Origin: Hygrocybe punicea
Taxonomy: Eukaryota; Basidiomycota; Agaricomycetes; Agaricales; Hygrophoraceae
Assembly: GCA_963556145.1 (NCBI GenBank)
Contig: OY744470.1
Coordinates: 2,728,001-2,792,000, forward strand
Reading direction: 5' to 3'
Length of the DNA stretch: 64,000 nucleotides
Both the position numbers and the translations under genes were made by a program. Every line of letters starts with the position of its first letter. The stretch's first letter is position 1. This document shows, piece after piece, positions 33,840-46,407 of this stretch. The notes under the pieces are model-generated. The model was given only the letters and a program-made list of their open reading frames with translations. It was not told the DNA's origin and made no database searches.

Positions 33840-35850
33840 GAAGTAATATAATTTAAATTTTGAGTATTAATGATTTTTAAATATCAAACAATTTATAAAA
33901 ATTCAGGCAAATCCCTGTCAGACTCCAAGTAAAAGCCTGATAATTATACCATAAATTCAGAAATAATTCAGATCACATTCTGCTCAGATCCTGTGCAGAA
34001 TGCTAACACAGTGTGCAAAATAAGATTTGAACATTGTACAAATACATTACTAATACATTACTAATTTTGAATTTGAGAGTCTACAAAGTATTTAACCTGA
34101 TGGAGTACCGAGATTACCATCTGGAGTACCAACATTACTCCATATGGTTAAAGGATTTGAGGATTCAAAAATTCAAAAATTGTAATGTGTTAACAATGTA
34201 TGTGTATGATGCTTTTGGAAGATATAGGATTTTATGAAGATTCCAATCTATGGTGATTAAGTTCATGTTTGTCCTCCCGTGGGCTCTAAGGCAAATGCAT
34301 AGAGAAAAGTACTGTGTATGTGAAGGTTTGTACACCACTCTAACATTTCCCACAACGTCAGCAACTTCCAGCATCCAAGCTTCACACCACTCATCCCCAA
34401 TCCAGTAGAAGAAAGATAGAAATTTTATAGACTATATCTTTGTTCGGTCAGAATAAACAACATGACATCACCAGACAATATCTAGACTTACCAAAGTATC
34501 TCAAACCTGAAGTTGGATTGGCTTGGTGGATCCATATTGTTGAAGTGCTTATGGGAATGTATAGTTTTCATGTATCAACTTTGACAGACTCTAAGTTTTG
34601 GCAAAATAGTTTGCAGGAAAATCAAAAAGGAAATTCCAGCAATAGTTCTTGTTGATAGATCTGACATACATTTGTTCAAGAATCTTTGTATTCAATTGCT
34701 ACTGCTTCCAATAAAAGTCCAGTACAGCCAGATAATCTGTTACTTAATAAGCATTTGAAATATTGGAAGAAAATGGAGTCATGACTCAAGGACATCAGTA
34801 TCATTACCAAATTGCAGCTGATATTATTACTAGTTATCATCTAGGTTAGACAGAATCAGAATCAAACAGTACCAACACTTGTTTGCGAGGATGTTTATTT
34901 GGCTGTTCAAGATGCAACCCAAATTCAACAATCTACCCATCAACCATCAACATAGTGTTACATGATTGACTATTAAGAGAGCCTTAAATACTGAAATGAG
35001 TTCTGATATTCATAACTGAATGGAGTTTAGGCTTGTGAACAGTAAGCTGTGTTTTAGCCCTTGTGAAAAGCCAAATAGAATTGCTGACTTTGAAAGTATT
35101 TGAGCATATGTTTCTATTCAGTTTGCATCAATCATAATTTCTTTGTAGCTTTACTAATTTTTAATTTACCATGGCTAAAAAATAGCTTCCAAAAAGAATT
35201 AACTTGATAGTGTCACATATATAATATATAAGCCAAAGTTGAAACTCTCACAATGAATCTTATAACTAACTACTTTCTCAACTTACAGCTTGAAGCCTTC
35301 TGTTCATCTAGACTCAAATTCTCCACCCCCTCCATTATCACTCAGCACTCAGTTGAAACTGAACACCTCTTAATCCTCCCCTCTCAACTTGCTCCTTTAT
35401 TCCAACTCCCAGCTCAAGTTTGCAAGGAGTCCCTAGGGAATAGGTATGAAACTATCCAAGTGTAGATTAGGATTCAAGCATATGGTAAATTGTTCTTTAT
35501 TATTCATCAAGACAATGAAAAAAAGGTGTATTAGGCAATGGTGTACTAATCAAACTCCTTGAGGGCTCCTTGGAGTTTGAATACCCCTGGAGACTTGTTG
35601 AGCCTGAGGAATGAGTGGGAGAGTCTAACATACAGGGTTTGATTGTGAATATAAACATTTCAAAGACCATAAAGATCACAGTAGAAATATTACTAAATTC
35701 TAAGTTATAGAAGAGGAATAATGGGGAGTTGCTGGGAACAGCTTAGATTAAATGTCAAGCAGAAGCAATCTCAATCTGTGAATTGAAGTGTATGGTCGGC
35801 AATTTAATATCTATAATGGTTACTGAGATAAAGGCAAAAAAGTCGAAAAA
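33840..35850. other. AT-rich interior of B1
   Basis: Two kilobases of AT-rich sequence with only short open frames, present again in B2 (40960-42870 reverse complement). No RNA or protein gene is recognised. Confidence 0.5.
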
Positions 35851-36060
35851 TCCCGAGTTTTTGGGGGAATGAAGGGGGACTCCCTGGGGAATAGTTGAGA
35901 TTAACAACTGACATGAAGCAGCATTACAGTTTGTTTTGAAGGGTACACTCAGAATTTTAATAGCTATAATGTTTATTGAGATAAAGGCCAAAATGTCAAA
36001 AAATCCCGAGTTTTTGGGGGAATGAAGGGGGACTGCTTGGGGACTCTCTGGGGAGTTCCC
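35830..36060. repeat. Direct repeat in the B1 subterminal region
   Basis: Two copies of a block containing GAGATAAAGGC, AATCCCGAGTTTTTGGGGG and AATGAAGGGGGACT, about 155 bp apart (around 35830 and 35980). The same pair occurs in B2 at about 40660-40880. Confidence 0.8.
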
Positions 36061-36224
36061 CAAAACTAAATAAAGGCAAATCAGCCTAATTCTTGTCAAT
36101 TCCCCAGGGAGTCCCCCTTTAGTCCCCCTTTAGTCCCCTTTAGTCCCCCTTCCAACCCGGTCTCCAGGGAGTCCCCAGGGACTCCAGGGGAAGTTGTGGT
36201 AGAGTGAAAAGTACTGTATCTTTG

Positions 36225-37020
36225 TGATTAGAAATCAAACGCCACCCTGAGCATTTGGTTTTATTTGGTCAGAATTCACCTTATTTCGTCACATCCTGAG
36301 TCGCAACATCAATGTTCCGCAAGGTAATTTCTCTTGAGGCTAATACACTACGATATTTCTGTGTTTCAATGTTCACTTGTACTGCAGCAAATGACAGCTC
36401 CCCTGTATCCTTGGTAGGGCGCTGTACCAGAAAATTATCCAAAGCCATATTTATGACGGTTCTTGTTGATATGCCGCCTGGTGAAACTGCTCATGTTCAC
36501 GACATTGAATGCTTCCCACCATCTGTGTAGAACATTATACTCAACCCACTTTTGATTGTGTAGGGATGTGCCTAAAATCTATTCGCGTATTTTCATGCGG
36601 CCACCACTAAACAAGAACGTTATTCTGTCCGATGGCCAGGCATGATGCAATCGGAAGACACAGGCCCTGCACAAACACTGTTCCTGAAAGAATGTTGGCC
36701 ACCCATGTTTGGTGTGGACGAAGATGTTCGTATGTGTATGGGATATTTCATTCACCTAGCCACTAGTTTTGCTACAGGTCTGCTACATCCTTTGATCTTC
36801 AGTCCAATTTCTGAATGTTCTTGTTCAGCACACCGTGTACAAATGTGGTTGAATTCAAGGCACTGGTGTACATTATTTGGAAGCGACGCTGTAATTAAAT
36901 GTCTTGGTAACAAAGTGCCATTCACAATGTTCCTAGCCAGATTATGAATTATATTGACAATTTTCACATCGTTCCAATTACATTTCTCTACAACAGTGCC
37001 ATTTACAACATTCCCAGCCT
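36225..37020. other. Unassigned sequence in the inverted segment
   Basis: Only short open frames on both strands, for example 36642-36947 on the plus strand, and none recognised. In the ancestral orientation it would lie upstream of the gene at 44770. Confidence 0.4.
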
Positions 37021-37030
37021 GTATATAAAT

Positions 37031-37060
37031 TTGGACGGTGACGAGTCACACCGTCCAAAC
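37031..37060. promoter_or_regulatory. Palindrome and TATA box upstream of the Cys-rich gene
   Basis: TTTGGACGGTG and CACACCGTCCAAA form an imperfect palindrome next to GTATATAAAT (37021-37030). Candidate promoter for the Cys-rich gene that follows. Confidence 0.35.
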
Positions 37061-37077
37061 TTGGCCACATCATGTGA

Positions 37078-37905
37078 GTGAATTCACTTCATGTGATGAA
37101 TCACAACCGTGTTTGTCACATGAACAAATACAACCAATCACAAGCACTCATTGAATTATTTTTCCCTCGTTCATTGTTTTCCGCCTCATCATTGTTCATC
37201 CCACACTGCAAGATTGTTGTACTGGGCAACAATCTCGCATTCTGGGATGCTATGCATTTGGCATTATGTCTCATTCTCCTACCTGAATGGTGAGTGGTTT
37301 GTTATGTCTCCGCTGACTTCCATCGATTTAGAATATTGGTAAGTAACTGATTGTTTGTCACTGCGATTGATCTTCTACAGCTTTCCGACACATTTTCCAC
37401 CTGGATTAATTGTGGCATCAGTGCGTGCCCAACTGGTGGTGGCTGGTCCTCAGAAATGGGCGCTTGCTGCCGCCGGTCAACCTGGAATGAAAGGGCAGGT
37501 GAATCCCCCTGATTTCCTTGCCAGGCAACCTCCTTGCAGCGGGCCTGGCGGTGTACCCAGTTACAACCACGGTGTGTGTCTTCGCAGTTTAATATTGCCT
37601 GCATTGACACGTTGACTCACAGGTGGTATGTGTGGTCTTGTAGTAGTGATTTACTTTCATTGTAGCTGCTTTGTGTCGGGGTACAGCCTTGCTAACAATT
37701 TTACTTGTTTCAGACAACTTCTCCATTGGCACGAGTTGTGGCATCAGTGCGTGCCCACCCGGTGGTGGCCAGTCCCCTGATATGGGCGCTTGCTGCCACC
37801 AGTCAACCTGGAAGGAAAGGACAGGTGAATCCCCTGGACTTCCTTGCTGGGCAACCTGCTCGTACCGGGCCTGGCAGCCTCGTTGATATCAAGACAAGTA
37901 AGTCT
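37078..37905 (+). pseudogene. Small Cys-rich protein gene with duplicated exon
   Basis: Two tandem exons (about 37380-37600 and 37714-37895), each after a CAG acceptor, encode related modules: CGISACPTGGGWSSEMGACC and CGISACPPGGGQSPDMGACC. Both continue as RRSTWNERAGESP / HQSTWKERTGESP with further Cys residues. Upstream, short exons with GTGAGT and GTAAGT donors lie near 37290 and 37342. Each module has one in-frame TGA (37510-37512, 37884-37886). The spaced cysteines suggest a disulfide-bonded or metal-binding module; the fold is not recognised. No known relative was identified. Confidence 0.4.
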
Positions 37906-38199
37906 CGTTGTACTTTTGACTATTCTATCATTCACAAAACGGCACAGGTATCAATCATCTAGTAAACTTGCGTGTTCTGTATCCATATAAACTGAATCTG
38001 CTTGGGATTGAGATTGTTTTTTCTATGTGTTTTATTTCACAGTCAGTTGTGCATGTGAATTGGTGAAATCGCTGTATGCAACAAATTATTGAATGCTAAA
38101 AGTTCTAACCATAACCCCATGTTAAATTATACCGCCTCAAGGCCACCATGTGTAATGAAACTGTTGTTATGTGAATGTTTGTTTCACCAAGAATTACCG

Positions 38200-39545
38200 G
38201 AGTTGACTTTGTTCAGGTACCTTCTTGTTGTTCGTGGGTTTTTAATATCTAAATAACATATCAGGAAGGGGTTTGTGGGTATATGTACTATATGAATCAA
38301 TAGAATGTAATAGTGAGGTCTCTTCAATTAAGAATTGAGACTTTGAGTGGGTATGAATAGCAATTGGGTGTGTGATGTACTGAAAATACTAATATTCACT
38401 ACTGGAATATAAAAATATGAACCAATGAATACTGATAACAATATTCACCAGTTGAATATGGATTGTTTTGGCTACAGGGCCTATTCAATCAAGAGTATCT
38501 CTGGGTATTATAATATCTGACTTAAATCCGAAGCTTCAAACGCACATTGGCTACTAGTTCAGGGATATCTTTAATACCTTTTGAATACTCTGTTTTGTTT
38601 AGGATGAAAGCTTAACCTTAGAAGTGTATCTATTTAAAATAAAACCTTAACCTTAGAAATGTATCTAGCTGACTAAGACTGACTAATGAATTGATTGGAC
38701 TGAGTGAACTGGGTGAATTCTCCTTGATGACAAGGGGAACTCAGAGAATGATAGAATAAGAGTGAACTAGACTGGATTGCAAGCACTAGCTACTACAATG
38801 AGTAACTACTAGTACTAAGAGAATGGGGGATCACACTGTGTGAACCCAACTGAGAGTGACTACTGAGTGGTGAGGGGGGAAATCCTACTGACTACTGGAA
38901 TTTGGGGGCCCTATTTATACTGTTGGAGAACAACGAGGGACTGAGAACAATGGGAAAGTGAGAACAATAGGACTGAGTCATGAGAACAATGGATGGCATC
39001 AAAGAGGCTGTGAACAATGGGCTCTATCTCCATTTGGACTGTTTAGAACAATAGACTGCTCAGAACAATAGACCGTTGTCTTTATGTAAGCAGAATATCA
39101 CAATCACTCTCTGATGTATCCTATCTTATCATTATCTTATCATCCTCTTGTTCACATCTTATCTAATCATTTCCCATTATCTAGCTGAGCCGCTTTTGAT
39201 CAATACAAGTAAACAAGATTTGTAATCAATCCATTACTGCTAATATAGGTAAGAGTGCTAGTTGGGCTTGTCTCCTTGCACGCGCAATACAGAGAAATAT
39301 ATAATAAATACTAATGAGTGGGGGATGTGCCTCTGTGCACCATACATAAACGGCTAGGTCTGGGCATTGCTAATGAAGCCATAATAAATGATATAAAATC
39401 AAGCATATATGCTATCTGTGTCTGTTCACTAGCATGCGTAATGTGGAAAGGCATAGAATGGGTACTAATGAGTGTAGGTGTGCATCCATAGTGTTGCACT
39501 TAAATATCTAAGTCCGTGGTCCAATGGTAAACCCATGACATTACA
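38200..39545 (-). repeat. LTR-like sequence with minus-strand promoter
   Basis: On the minus strand it begins TGTAATGTCATGGGTTTACC (39545) and contains seven GAACAA(T/C) boxes (38935-39085) followed by CAGTATAAATAGGGCCC (a TATA box, about 38921-38907), then a leader-like region. This is the layout of a solo Copia-type LTR. The far boundary and target duplication were not found, so 38200 is approximate. Confidence 0.35.
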
Positions 39546-39612
39546 CCCAAAAACACTTGGGGTCATGACACCGTCGTTCTGAATTCTCAACCAATCTCAA
39601 TTCTCAACCATT

Positions 39613-40488
39613 ATGTACGCAGACAGAATCCCCTCAAAGAATGCACAATCCAAGGCAATGGAAACCTTGCTTTCTGTCAACATGAAAACAACGGATTGTG
39701 GTCTGGCTCCAAATCTAAAGAAACACATGTGGACGAGGCTGAGAAGAATCCTCTCAAACACTACATCATATTATAGGAAGTTGGGCATGCGCCCTCCGAA
39801 GTCTCCTGTAGAGGAATGCAAACGGCTGAGGTCAGATCCATGCTGCTTCAATGTCATATCTTACATATTTCGCAGGTTGCGTTTGATGATGCTGAGGGAT
39901 CAGCTTCCAGTTAGCAAGGTCTTGGGAGATTCAGCCGTAGATTCCGAAACATTCTCAGAGTCGGAAATGGTCTCAAAATCTGAACTGGAGAGGGTTCTCC
40001 TCACTGTGGCAGCTGCGATTTTGAACCCTAGTACGTTGCTGCCATGAAAGTCAGCATATTTAGACTGACATCTTGCCGCAAAGTAATTGTGCCCTTGGAT
40101 GCAAATAGACTGGCAAATCGAGTGAAGAATATCAAGGAGACTTCGGATGCTGACAATGAAAAACTACTCAGGTTTTTTCAGGAGATTCACATCAGACATG
40201 TGAATGAACCAGCGACAGGAATCAACACGTGTGGTTCAATTTTGGTCTGGTATCTACCTGATGTTGTAACTCCAAGATGTATTGTGAGTCACTTGCCCCC
40301 CCCAGAAATATGGTTTTTAACAGTACCCACTGCAACACAGGAGGAATTGAATGTCAGTGCAGAAATGATAACCAAAATTCTGGAAGAATCCTATTCCGAG
40401 TCCCTCAAAAAAGTTGAGAAAGGGAAAGATCCGCCATGGAGGAAAGATCCAAACATTTTCTTTCCACCTCCAAACCCACGATTTCACC
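39613..40488 (+). pseudogene. TET/JBP-family dioxygenase, 5' half (inverted)
   Basis: From ATG 39613 (MYADRIPSKNAQSKAMETLL) several exons lead to GSILVWYLPDVVTPRC, then KGKDPPWRKDPNIFFPP and NPRFHP at the insertion point. A likely intron is near 39826-39875. GxILVWYLP followed by a variable region and FHPGSVDFxxAWFxQGRE is the region just before the catalytic core of fungal TET/JBP proteins. The last part is provided by the minus-strand half at 31482-32111. It points plus only because the segment between B1 and B2 has been flipped. The N-terminal exons show no recognised domain. Confidence 0.65.
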
Positions 40489-43400
40489 CAGTACTTTTCA
40501 CTCTACCACAACTTCCCCTGGAGTCCCTGGGGACTCCCTGGGGACCGGGTTGGAAGGGGGACTAAAGGGGACTAAAGGGGGACTAAAGGGGGACTCCCTG
40601 GGGAATTGACAAGAATTAGGCTGATTTGCCTTTATTTAGTTTTGGGGAACTCCCCAGAGAGTCCCCAAGCAGTCCCCCTTCATTCCCCCAAAAACTCGGG
40701 ATTTTTTGACATTTTGGCCTTTATCTCAATAAACATTATAGCTATTAAAATTCTGAGTGTACCCTTCAAAACAAACTGTAATGCTGCTTCATGTCAGTTG
40801 TTAATCTCAACTATTCCCCAGGGAGTCCCCCTTCATTCCCCCAAAAACTCGGGATTTTTCGACTTTTTTGCCTTTATCTCAGTAACCATTATAGATATTA
40901 AATTGCCGACCATACACTTCAATTCACAGATTGAGATTGCTTCTGCTTGACATTTAATCTAAGCTGTTCCCAGCAACTCCCCATTATTCCTCTTCTATAA
41001 CTTAGAATTTAGTAATATTTCTACTGTGATCTTTATGGTCTTTGAAATGTTTATATTCACAATCAAACCCTGTATGTTAGACTCTCCCACTCATTCCTCA
41101 GGCTCAACAAGTCTCCAGGGGTATTCAAACTCCAAGGAGCCCTCAAGGAGTTTGATTAGTACACCATTGCCTAATACACCTTTTTTTCATTGTCTTGATG
41201 AATAATAAAGAACAATTTACCATATGCTTGAATCCTAATCTACACTTGGATAGTTTCATACCTATTCCCTAGGGACTCCTTGCAAACTTGAGCTGGGAGT
41301 TGGAATAAAGGAGCAAGTTGAGAGGGGAGGATTAAGAGGTGTTCAGTTTCAACTGAGTGCTGAGTGATAATGGAGGGGGTGGAGAATTTGAGTCTAGATG
41401 AACAGAAGGCTTCAAGCTGTAAGTTGAGAAAGTAGTTAGTTATAAGATTCATTGTGAGAGTTTCAACTTTGGCTTATATATTATATATGTGACACTATCA
41501 AGTTAATTCTTTTTGGAAGCTATTTTTTAGCCATGGTAAATTAAAAATTAGTAAAGCTACAAAGAAATTATGATTGATGCAAACTGAATAGAAACATATG
41601 CTCAAATACTTTCAAAGTCAGCAATTCTATTTGGCTTTTCACAAGGGCTAAAACACAGCTTACTGTTCACAAGCCTAAACTCCATTCAGTTATGAATATC
41701 AGAACTCATTTCAGTATTTAAGGCTCTCTTAATAGTCAATCATGTAACACTATGTTGATGGTTGATGGGTAGATTGTTGAATTTGGGTTGCATCTTGAAC
41801 AGCCAAATAAACATCCTCGCAAACAAGTGTTGGTACTGTTTGATTCTGATTCTGTCTAACCTAGATGATAACTAGTAATAATATCAGCTGCAATTTGGTA
41901 ATGATACTGATGTCCTTGAGTCATGACTCCATTTTCTTCCAATATTTCAAATGCTTATTAAGTAACAGATTATCTGGCTGTACTGGACTTTTATTGGAAG
42001 CAGTAGCAATTGAATACAAAGATTCTTGAACAAATGTATGTCAGATCTATCAACAAGAACTATTGCTGGAATTTCCTTTTTGATTTTCCTGCAAACTATT
42101 TTGCCAAAACTTAGAGTCTGTCAAAGTTGATACATGAAAACTATACATTCCCATAAGCACTTCAACAATATGGATCCACCAAGCCAATCCAACTTCAGGT
42201 TTGAGATACTTTGGTAAGTCTAGATATTGTCTGGTGATGTCATGTTGTTTATTCTGACCGAACAAAGATATAGTCTATAAAATTTCTATCTTTCTTCTAC
42301 TGGATTGGGGATGAGTGGTGTGAAGCTTGGATGCTGGAAGTTGCTGACGTTGTGGGAAATGTTAGAGTGGTGTACAAACCTTCACATACACAGTACTTTT
42401 CTCTATGCATTTGCCTTAGAGCCCACGGGAGGACAAACATGAACTTAATCACCATAGATTGGAATCTTCATAAAATCCTATATCTTCCAAAAGCATCATA
42501 CACATACATTGTTAACACATTACAATTTTTGAATTTTTGAATCCTCAAATCCTTTAACCATATGGAGTAATGTTGGTACTCCAGATGGTAATCTCGGTAC
42601 TCCATCAGGTTAAATACTTTGTAGACTCTCAAATTCAAAATTAGTAATGTATTAGTAATGTATTTGTACAATGTTCAAATCTTATTTTGCACACTGTGTT
42701 AGCATTCTGCACAGGATCTGAGCAGAATGTGATCTGAATTATTTCTGAATTTATGGTATAATTATCAGGCTTTTACTTGGAGTCTGACAGGGATTTGCCT
42801 GAATTTTTATAAATTGTTTGATATTTAAAAATCATTAATACTCAAAATTTAAATTATATTACTTCTTAATTCATTAATTACTATATGCAGGGGGAAGGAG
42901 TGAGGTAGGGAAACAGAGAGGGAGAAGGGGGGGAAGGGGGAAGGAGAGGGGTAAATGAGATGGGGGATGGTGGAGAGGAGGTGGGAGGCGGCCATGGTTT
43001 TGGGGGGTGGCTGTGTCTTCATCATCATCCTTCGTCGTTCTCGTTCTCGTTGACCTCATCCTGGTCACTGGCGTGGGCCGGGTACAACCATGGGTATAGC
43101 TAGAATGTCATTAGTAAAACATCAATGAAAGATTTATAAAAAAACTCACCGACCACCCTCCACTGTGTCTGGTGCTTGGGCGCGTCGCTGTTCATCGCTG
43201 CTGTTGCCACTGGTATCCGTTGCCAGCTGTCGTGGCTGCTGTGGTTGCCGTTGCTGTTTGCCACCGTCGCTGCAGCCGCTATCACCGGTGCAGCTGTTGC
43301 AGCCGCATTGATGCTGCTGCTGTTGCTGCCGCATTGCTGCTGCTGCTGTTGCCACCGTGGTTGTTGCTGCTGTTGCGCTGGGCGTTGCCGTTGGGATCCG

Positions 43401-44479
43401 GCCTCCATCCCTTGGCATTCCAGCTCGGGTGCAGGGCATTTGGAGGTGGGGGGTCCTCATTTGGTGTTGGCATTGACGTAGACTGTAGTACAAGGTTAGA
43501 AGAAAATAATAAAACAAACAAGAATTCATACCTGGGCAACGGGGGTGGGTGCTCCACCATCCCACTCCGTCCATTTGACTGGCCCCGTCATTCCCGTCTC
43601 CTCCTTGTTTGTTCGCATCGCGGTCATATGGGGGTCGTTGCTGGCCATTTGGGGTCCCTCGCCATCTACGCCGCTTTCGGCCGCATCTTCTTTGTTGTGG
43701 ATGTTGAGGGCGTGGGTGTGGGCGTCGTGGGCAATAGTCAGTAATACAATATAAAAACATAAAAACAAAAACATCAATAATAAAAAAACATACTGATGCG
43801 GGGGTGGGTATACCACCACCCCCTCTGTAGCTGCCTGTGTTCGTCCAGGTCTTGAAGTTGCTGTTGCTGTTGCTGTTGGTGCTGTTCCCGTTCCTGCTCC
43901 CGCTCCCATTCCCGTTCCCGTTCCCGTTCCCATTCCCGTTCCCGTTCCCGTTCCCGTTCTGGCGTGGGCGTGGGTGTGCTTCGTGAAGTTGGCGGGTGTC
44001 GAGTGGCGTTGGGGTGTTGGTTAGGTGTGTTTGCACATTCGTGCCTTTGTTGATGATCATGTGATGTGTTTGTTTATGCATTTCCAAACTGGTCCATGCA
44101 CCAAATAAATGTATATAAACCACATATTTTCAACTATCTACTTCGGGGCATCCCCCACTATATTACATAATAAATATTAGTTAATTACATAAAACCCTTT
44201 CATAAATAATTGTAATAAATAATTAACAAAAAAAGCGGACCATTCCCTAGGGATTCCCTGGGGACTCCTGGGGGAATGAGTCCCTGGGGAGTCCCCTTGG
44301 AATCCAGGGGGAATGGGGACTCCATGGGGAGTCCCTGGGGACTGAAGGGGGAATTCCCCAGGGGGGAATCTTCTGTTTTGGTGTGACTTGGCTGGTGACC
44401 AAGTCCCCCTTCAGTCCCCCTTTTCCCCAGGGACTCCCCAGGGACTCCAGGGGAAGTTGTGGTAAAGTGTAAAGACCTC
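40489..44479 (-). mobile_element. 4.0 kb element B, copy B2
   Basis: Inverted copy of B1 (3991 bp), starting CAGTACTTTTCAC and ending GTGTAAAGACCTC. The GGGAAC array is shorter than in B1 (about 43880-43965). It carries the same spliced low-complexity gene on the minus strand (about 42870-44110). The flanking 8-bp word on the right is CAAAGATA (44480-44487); its partner is at 36217-36224. Confidence 0.9.
42870..44110 (-). CDS. Spliced low-complexity gene in B2
   Basis: Near-identical to the B1 gene: [19 protein letters not shown], a shortened Asn-Gly array, [19 protein letters not shown], then the CAG/CAA exon, with the same intron boundaries. Identity of both copies suggests recent amplification or gene conversion between the inverted copies. 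Confidence 0.45.
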
Positions 44480-44487
44480 CAAAGATA

Positions 44488-44771
44488 GAACAATGTCTAC
44501 CAAAGGAATAAGTAATCTCAGAGATGATGTGCAATATGCAATGCTCAGTCATTTTCCCCACGTCGTTGAGCGTGTATAACGGTCATAGAAATGCCGTGAC
44601 ATCACACATGTGACATCACGTCTGGACATTTACACGTGACATCATGCATGTGACATCACATGTGATGTCAAGTTTAGGCATCACATGTGGACCGGACTCC
44701 GCATCACATGATCAAAAAGTGTTCTCTTTTTTCAACCATCACGTGCATTTCCGAACAACAATCTAATATGC
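44488..44771. promoter_or_regulatory. Upstream region with TGACATCA palindromes
   Basis: A dense cluster of GTGACATCAC, CATGTGACATCACATGTGATG, CACGTGACATCATG and CATCACATGATC (44590-44720). Similar motifs occur at 15550, 25457 and 31120. Probably the promoter of the next gene. Confidence 0.4.
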
Positions 44772-45266
44772 CATCTCTTCATCTCCCTGTCCTTTTCACA
44801 GTCTCTGGTGGACACACCTACCACAAATCATCAGAAGGCGACACATCCATTGAATTTAAATGCAAAGGTTCATGGTAAATCATCGCGTGCAGCATCCTAA
44901 TCATCACTTACTGTGGTATACCAGTGTGTGTTGCATTCTGACAGATGACAGCTCTGCAACCATGCAACTTTTGGTTGAACGCGATGTTGTCAGTTGCCAG
45001 GTGATTGTTAGTCGTCAAGAGCCCACCCTTGATATTCACATAATTTTGTAGGCCACAAAACCGAATGAAGAGCAGATATGCGGCTTGATATTGCATGTGC
45101 TCATGTCTCGACATATGGACAAGTCCACCTGCATGTTTTTAGGCCAAAAGAACAATGGTACTCCACCATTTCCATGAGGTTAGATGTGACTCCAATTGAT
45201 ACTCAGAAATTGTGTCAAAACATCAAATTGGCATTTATTTCAACAACGAGCACGCATCCTGGATGA
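44772..45266 (+). CDS. Unrecognised small gene upstream of Ulp1-like
   Basis: From an ATG near 44771 it reads MPSLHLPVLFTVSGGHTYHK and IEFKCKGS, then a GTAAAT donor. An exon CVCCILTDDSSATMQLLVER follows after a TACCAG acceptor, and later HVSTYGQVHLHVFRPKEQWY to the stop near 45266. The frames join plausibly, but the domain is unknown. It is the same orientation as the Ulp1-like and KDZ genes and may be part of the same unit. Confidence 0.35.
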
Positions 45267-45503
45267 CAGATATGTATGCGGATTTGCTCAGTTTGCTCAC
45301 CAGCATACTGGGCGAAAGTAGCATCAAATATTTACAGTCAGTATGACAAATTCATAATACCACAACTAATCTCTACTTCAACAGAAACGATGTCGACACC
45401 AACAGCCGATTTTTGCAGTTAAATGAAAGGCCAGCTGCGGTCATGTACATAACATAGCCATTGCCAGGCCCATCGCTCACTCAGGTGTTCTAGGGTTGAA
45501 AAC

Positions 45504-46407
45504 ATGTCTACCGTTGCAAAATACTCAGAGCGGGGTGCGGTTCCGTGGATTTCATATCAACGTTTGGAAAAGGATTGGCTAGATGACAAAATGATTAATT
45601 TCAGTACCCAGTAAGTATATTTCAACCCTCCAGTGCAGTAGCTTATTCCCTGTTTCAGCTACGCTCTGCAGAAAGCAGCAATCCATCAACCAGATTTGCC
45701 GGAAAACATACACATATTCATTACATTTTTCATGGAGAAATTGAGGTACACGTTGCTTGGTGGTTCATATAACTTAATTTCCTCTGAATCTGGACACAGG
45801 AAGAATGGTGTGAAGAGTTTGAAGAGGTGGACGAAGGCAATTGACATATTTTTGCTCCAATACTTTTCTGTTCCCACTGGGTGAGTGCAGACAGCTTTCG
45901 TGAAGGCAACATCTCACCTCACCATCAGTGACCACTGGTATTTGATTATTGTGACAAATCCTGGTGCATGTTTGTCACAAAATCCTGCCGATGGACTGCA
46001 CACATAATTATCCATTTTAGCTTTGCCTTGAACTTACTCATCTTCGATTAGCGTAACATTTGTTCTCAATTCACTGCCCCCGGCGAACCATCATAAAGAT
46101 ATATCCCTGGTGCATGCGTGGCTGGTCGGCATTGCGATGAACACCAGACAGGTGAAAAAGCTGGCACATATCAAGAGAGTCACCCCCATGGTGAACAATG
46201 TCTAATGTCAGTGTTGCGACTGAATTGAAGATTTGTTTTCAGGTACCTGGACAGCCGAATTTTGACGATTGTGGAATCTACATGCTGCATTTCCTTGGAA
46301 TCTTCTTAGAAAACCCAATGGAAATGATGGACATCATGCTGGGTGACAAGAGTACCATCAAAGCTGCCAAAGATCCATGGCAAGACTGGCGAATACCCAC
46401 GCTCTGT
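45504..46407 (+). pseudogene. Ulp1/SENP-like cysteine protease (C48), 5' part
   Basis: Exons joined by short introns give WISYQRLEKDWLDDKMIN (the WLxDxxI entry motif, about 45560), KRWTKAIDIFLLQYFSVPTG, then DHWYLIIVTNPG (catalytic His, about 45930). VLNSL (about 46062-46076) stands where LDSL with the catalytic Asp is expected, and VPGQPNFDDCGIYMLHF (Gln and nucleophile Cys, about 46255) follows. The family cleaves SUMO-like modifiers, and Ulp1-type proteases are common partners of KDZ-type transposases. Here the Asp is Asn (consistent with GAT to AAT at a CpG), and a solo LTR cuts the chain after WQDWRIPTL. Probably inactive. Confidence 0.75.

Larger units (their letters stand above)
36217..40488. 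other. Inverted segment between B1 and B2
   Basis: The left edge carries TATCTTTG (36217-36224), the reverse complement of CAAAGATA at 44480-44487. The right edge carries ATTTCACC (40481-40488), the reverse complement of GGTGAAAT at 32104-32111. Both target duplications are restored only if this 4272-bp block is turned round. Doing so also rejoins the two halves of the TET/JBP gene on the minus strand. Confidence 0.9.
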
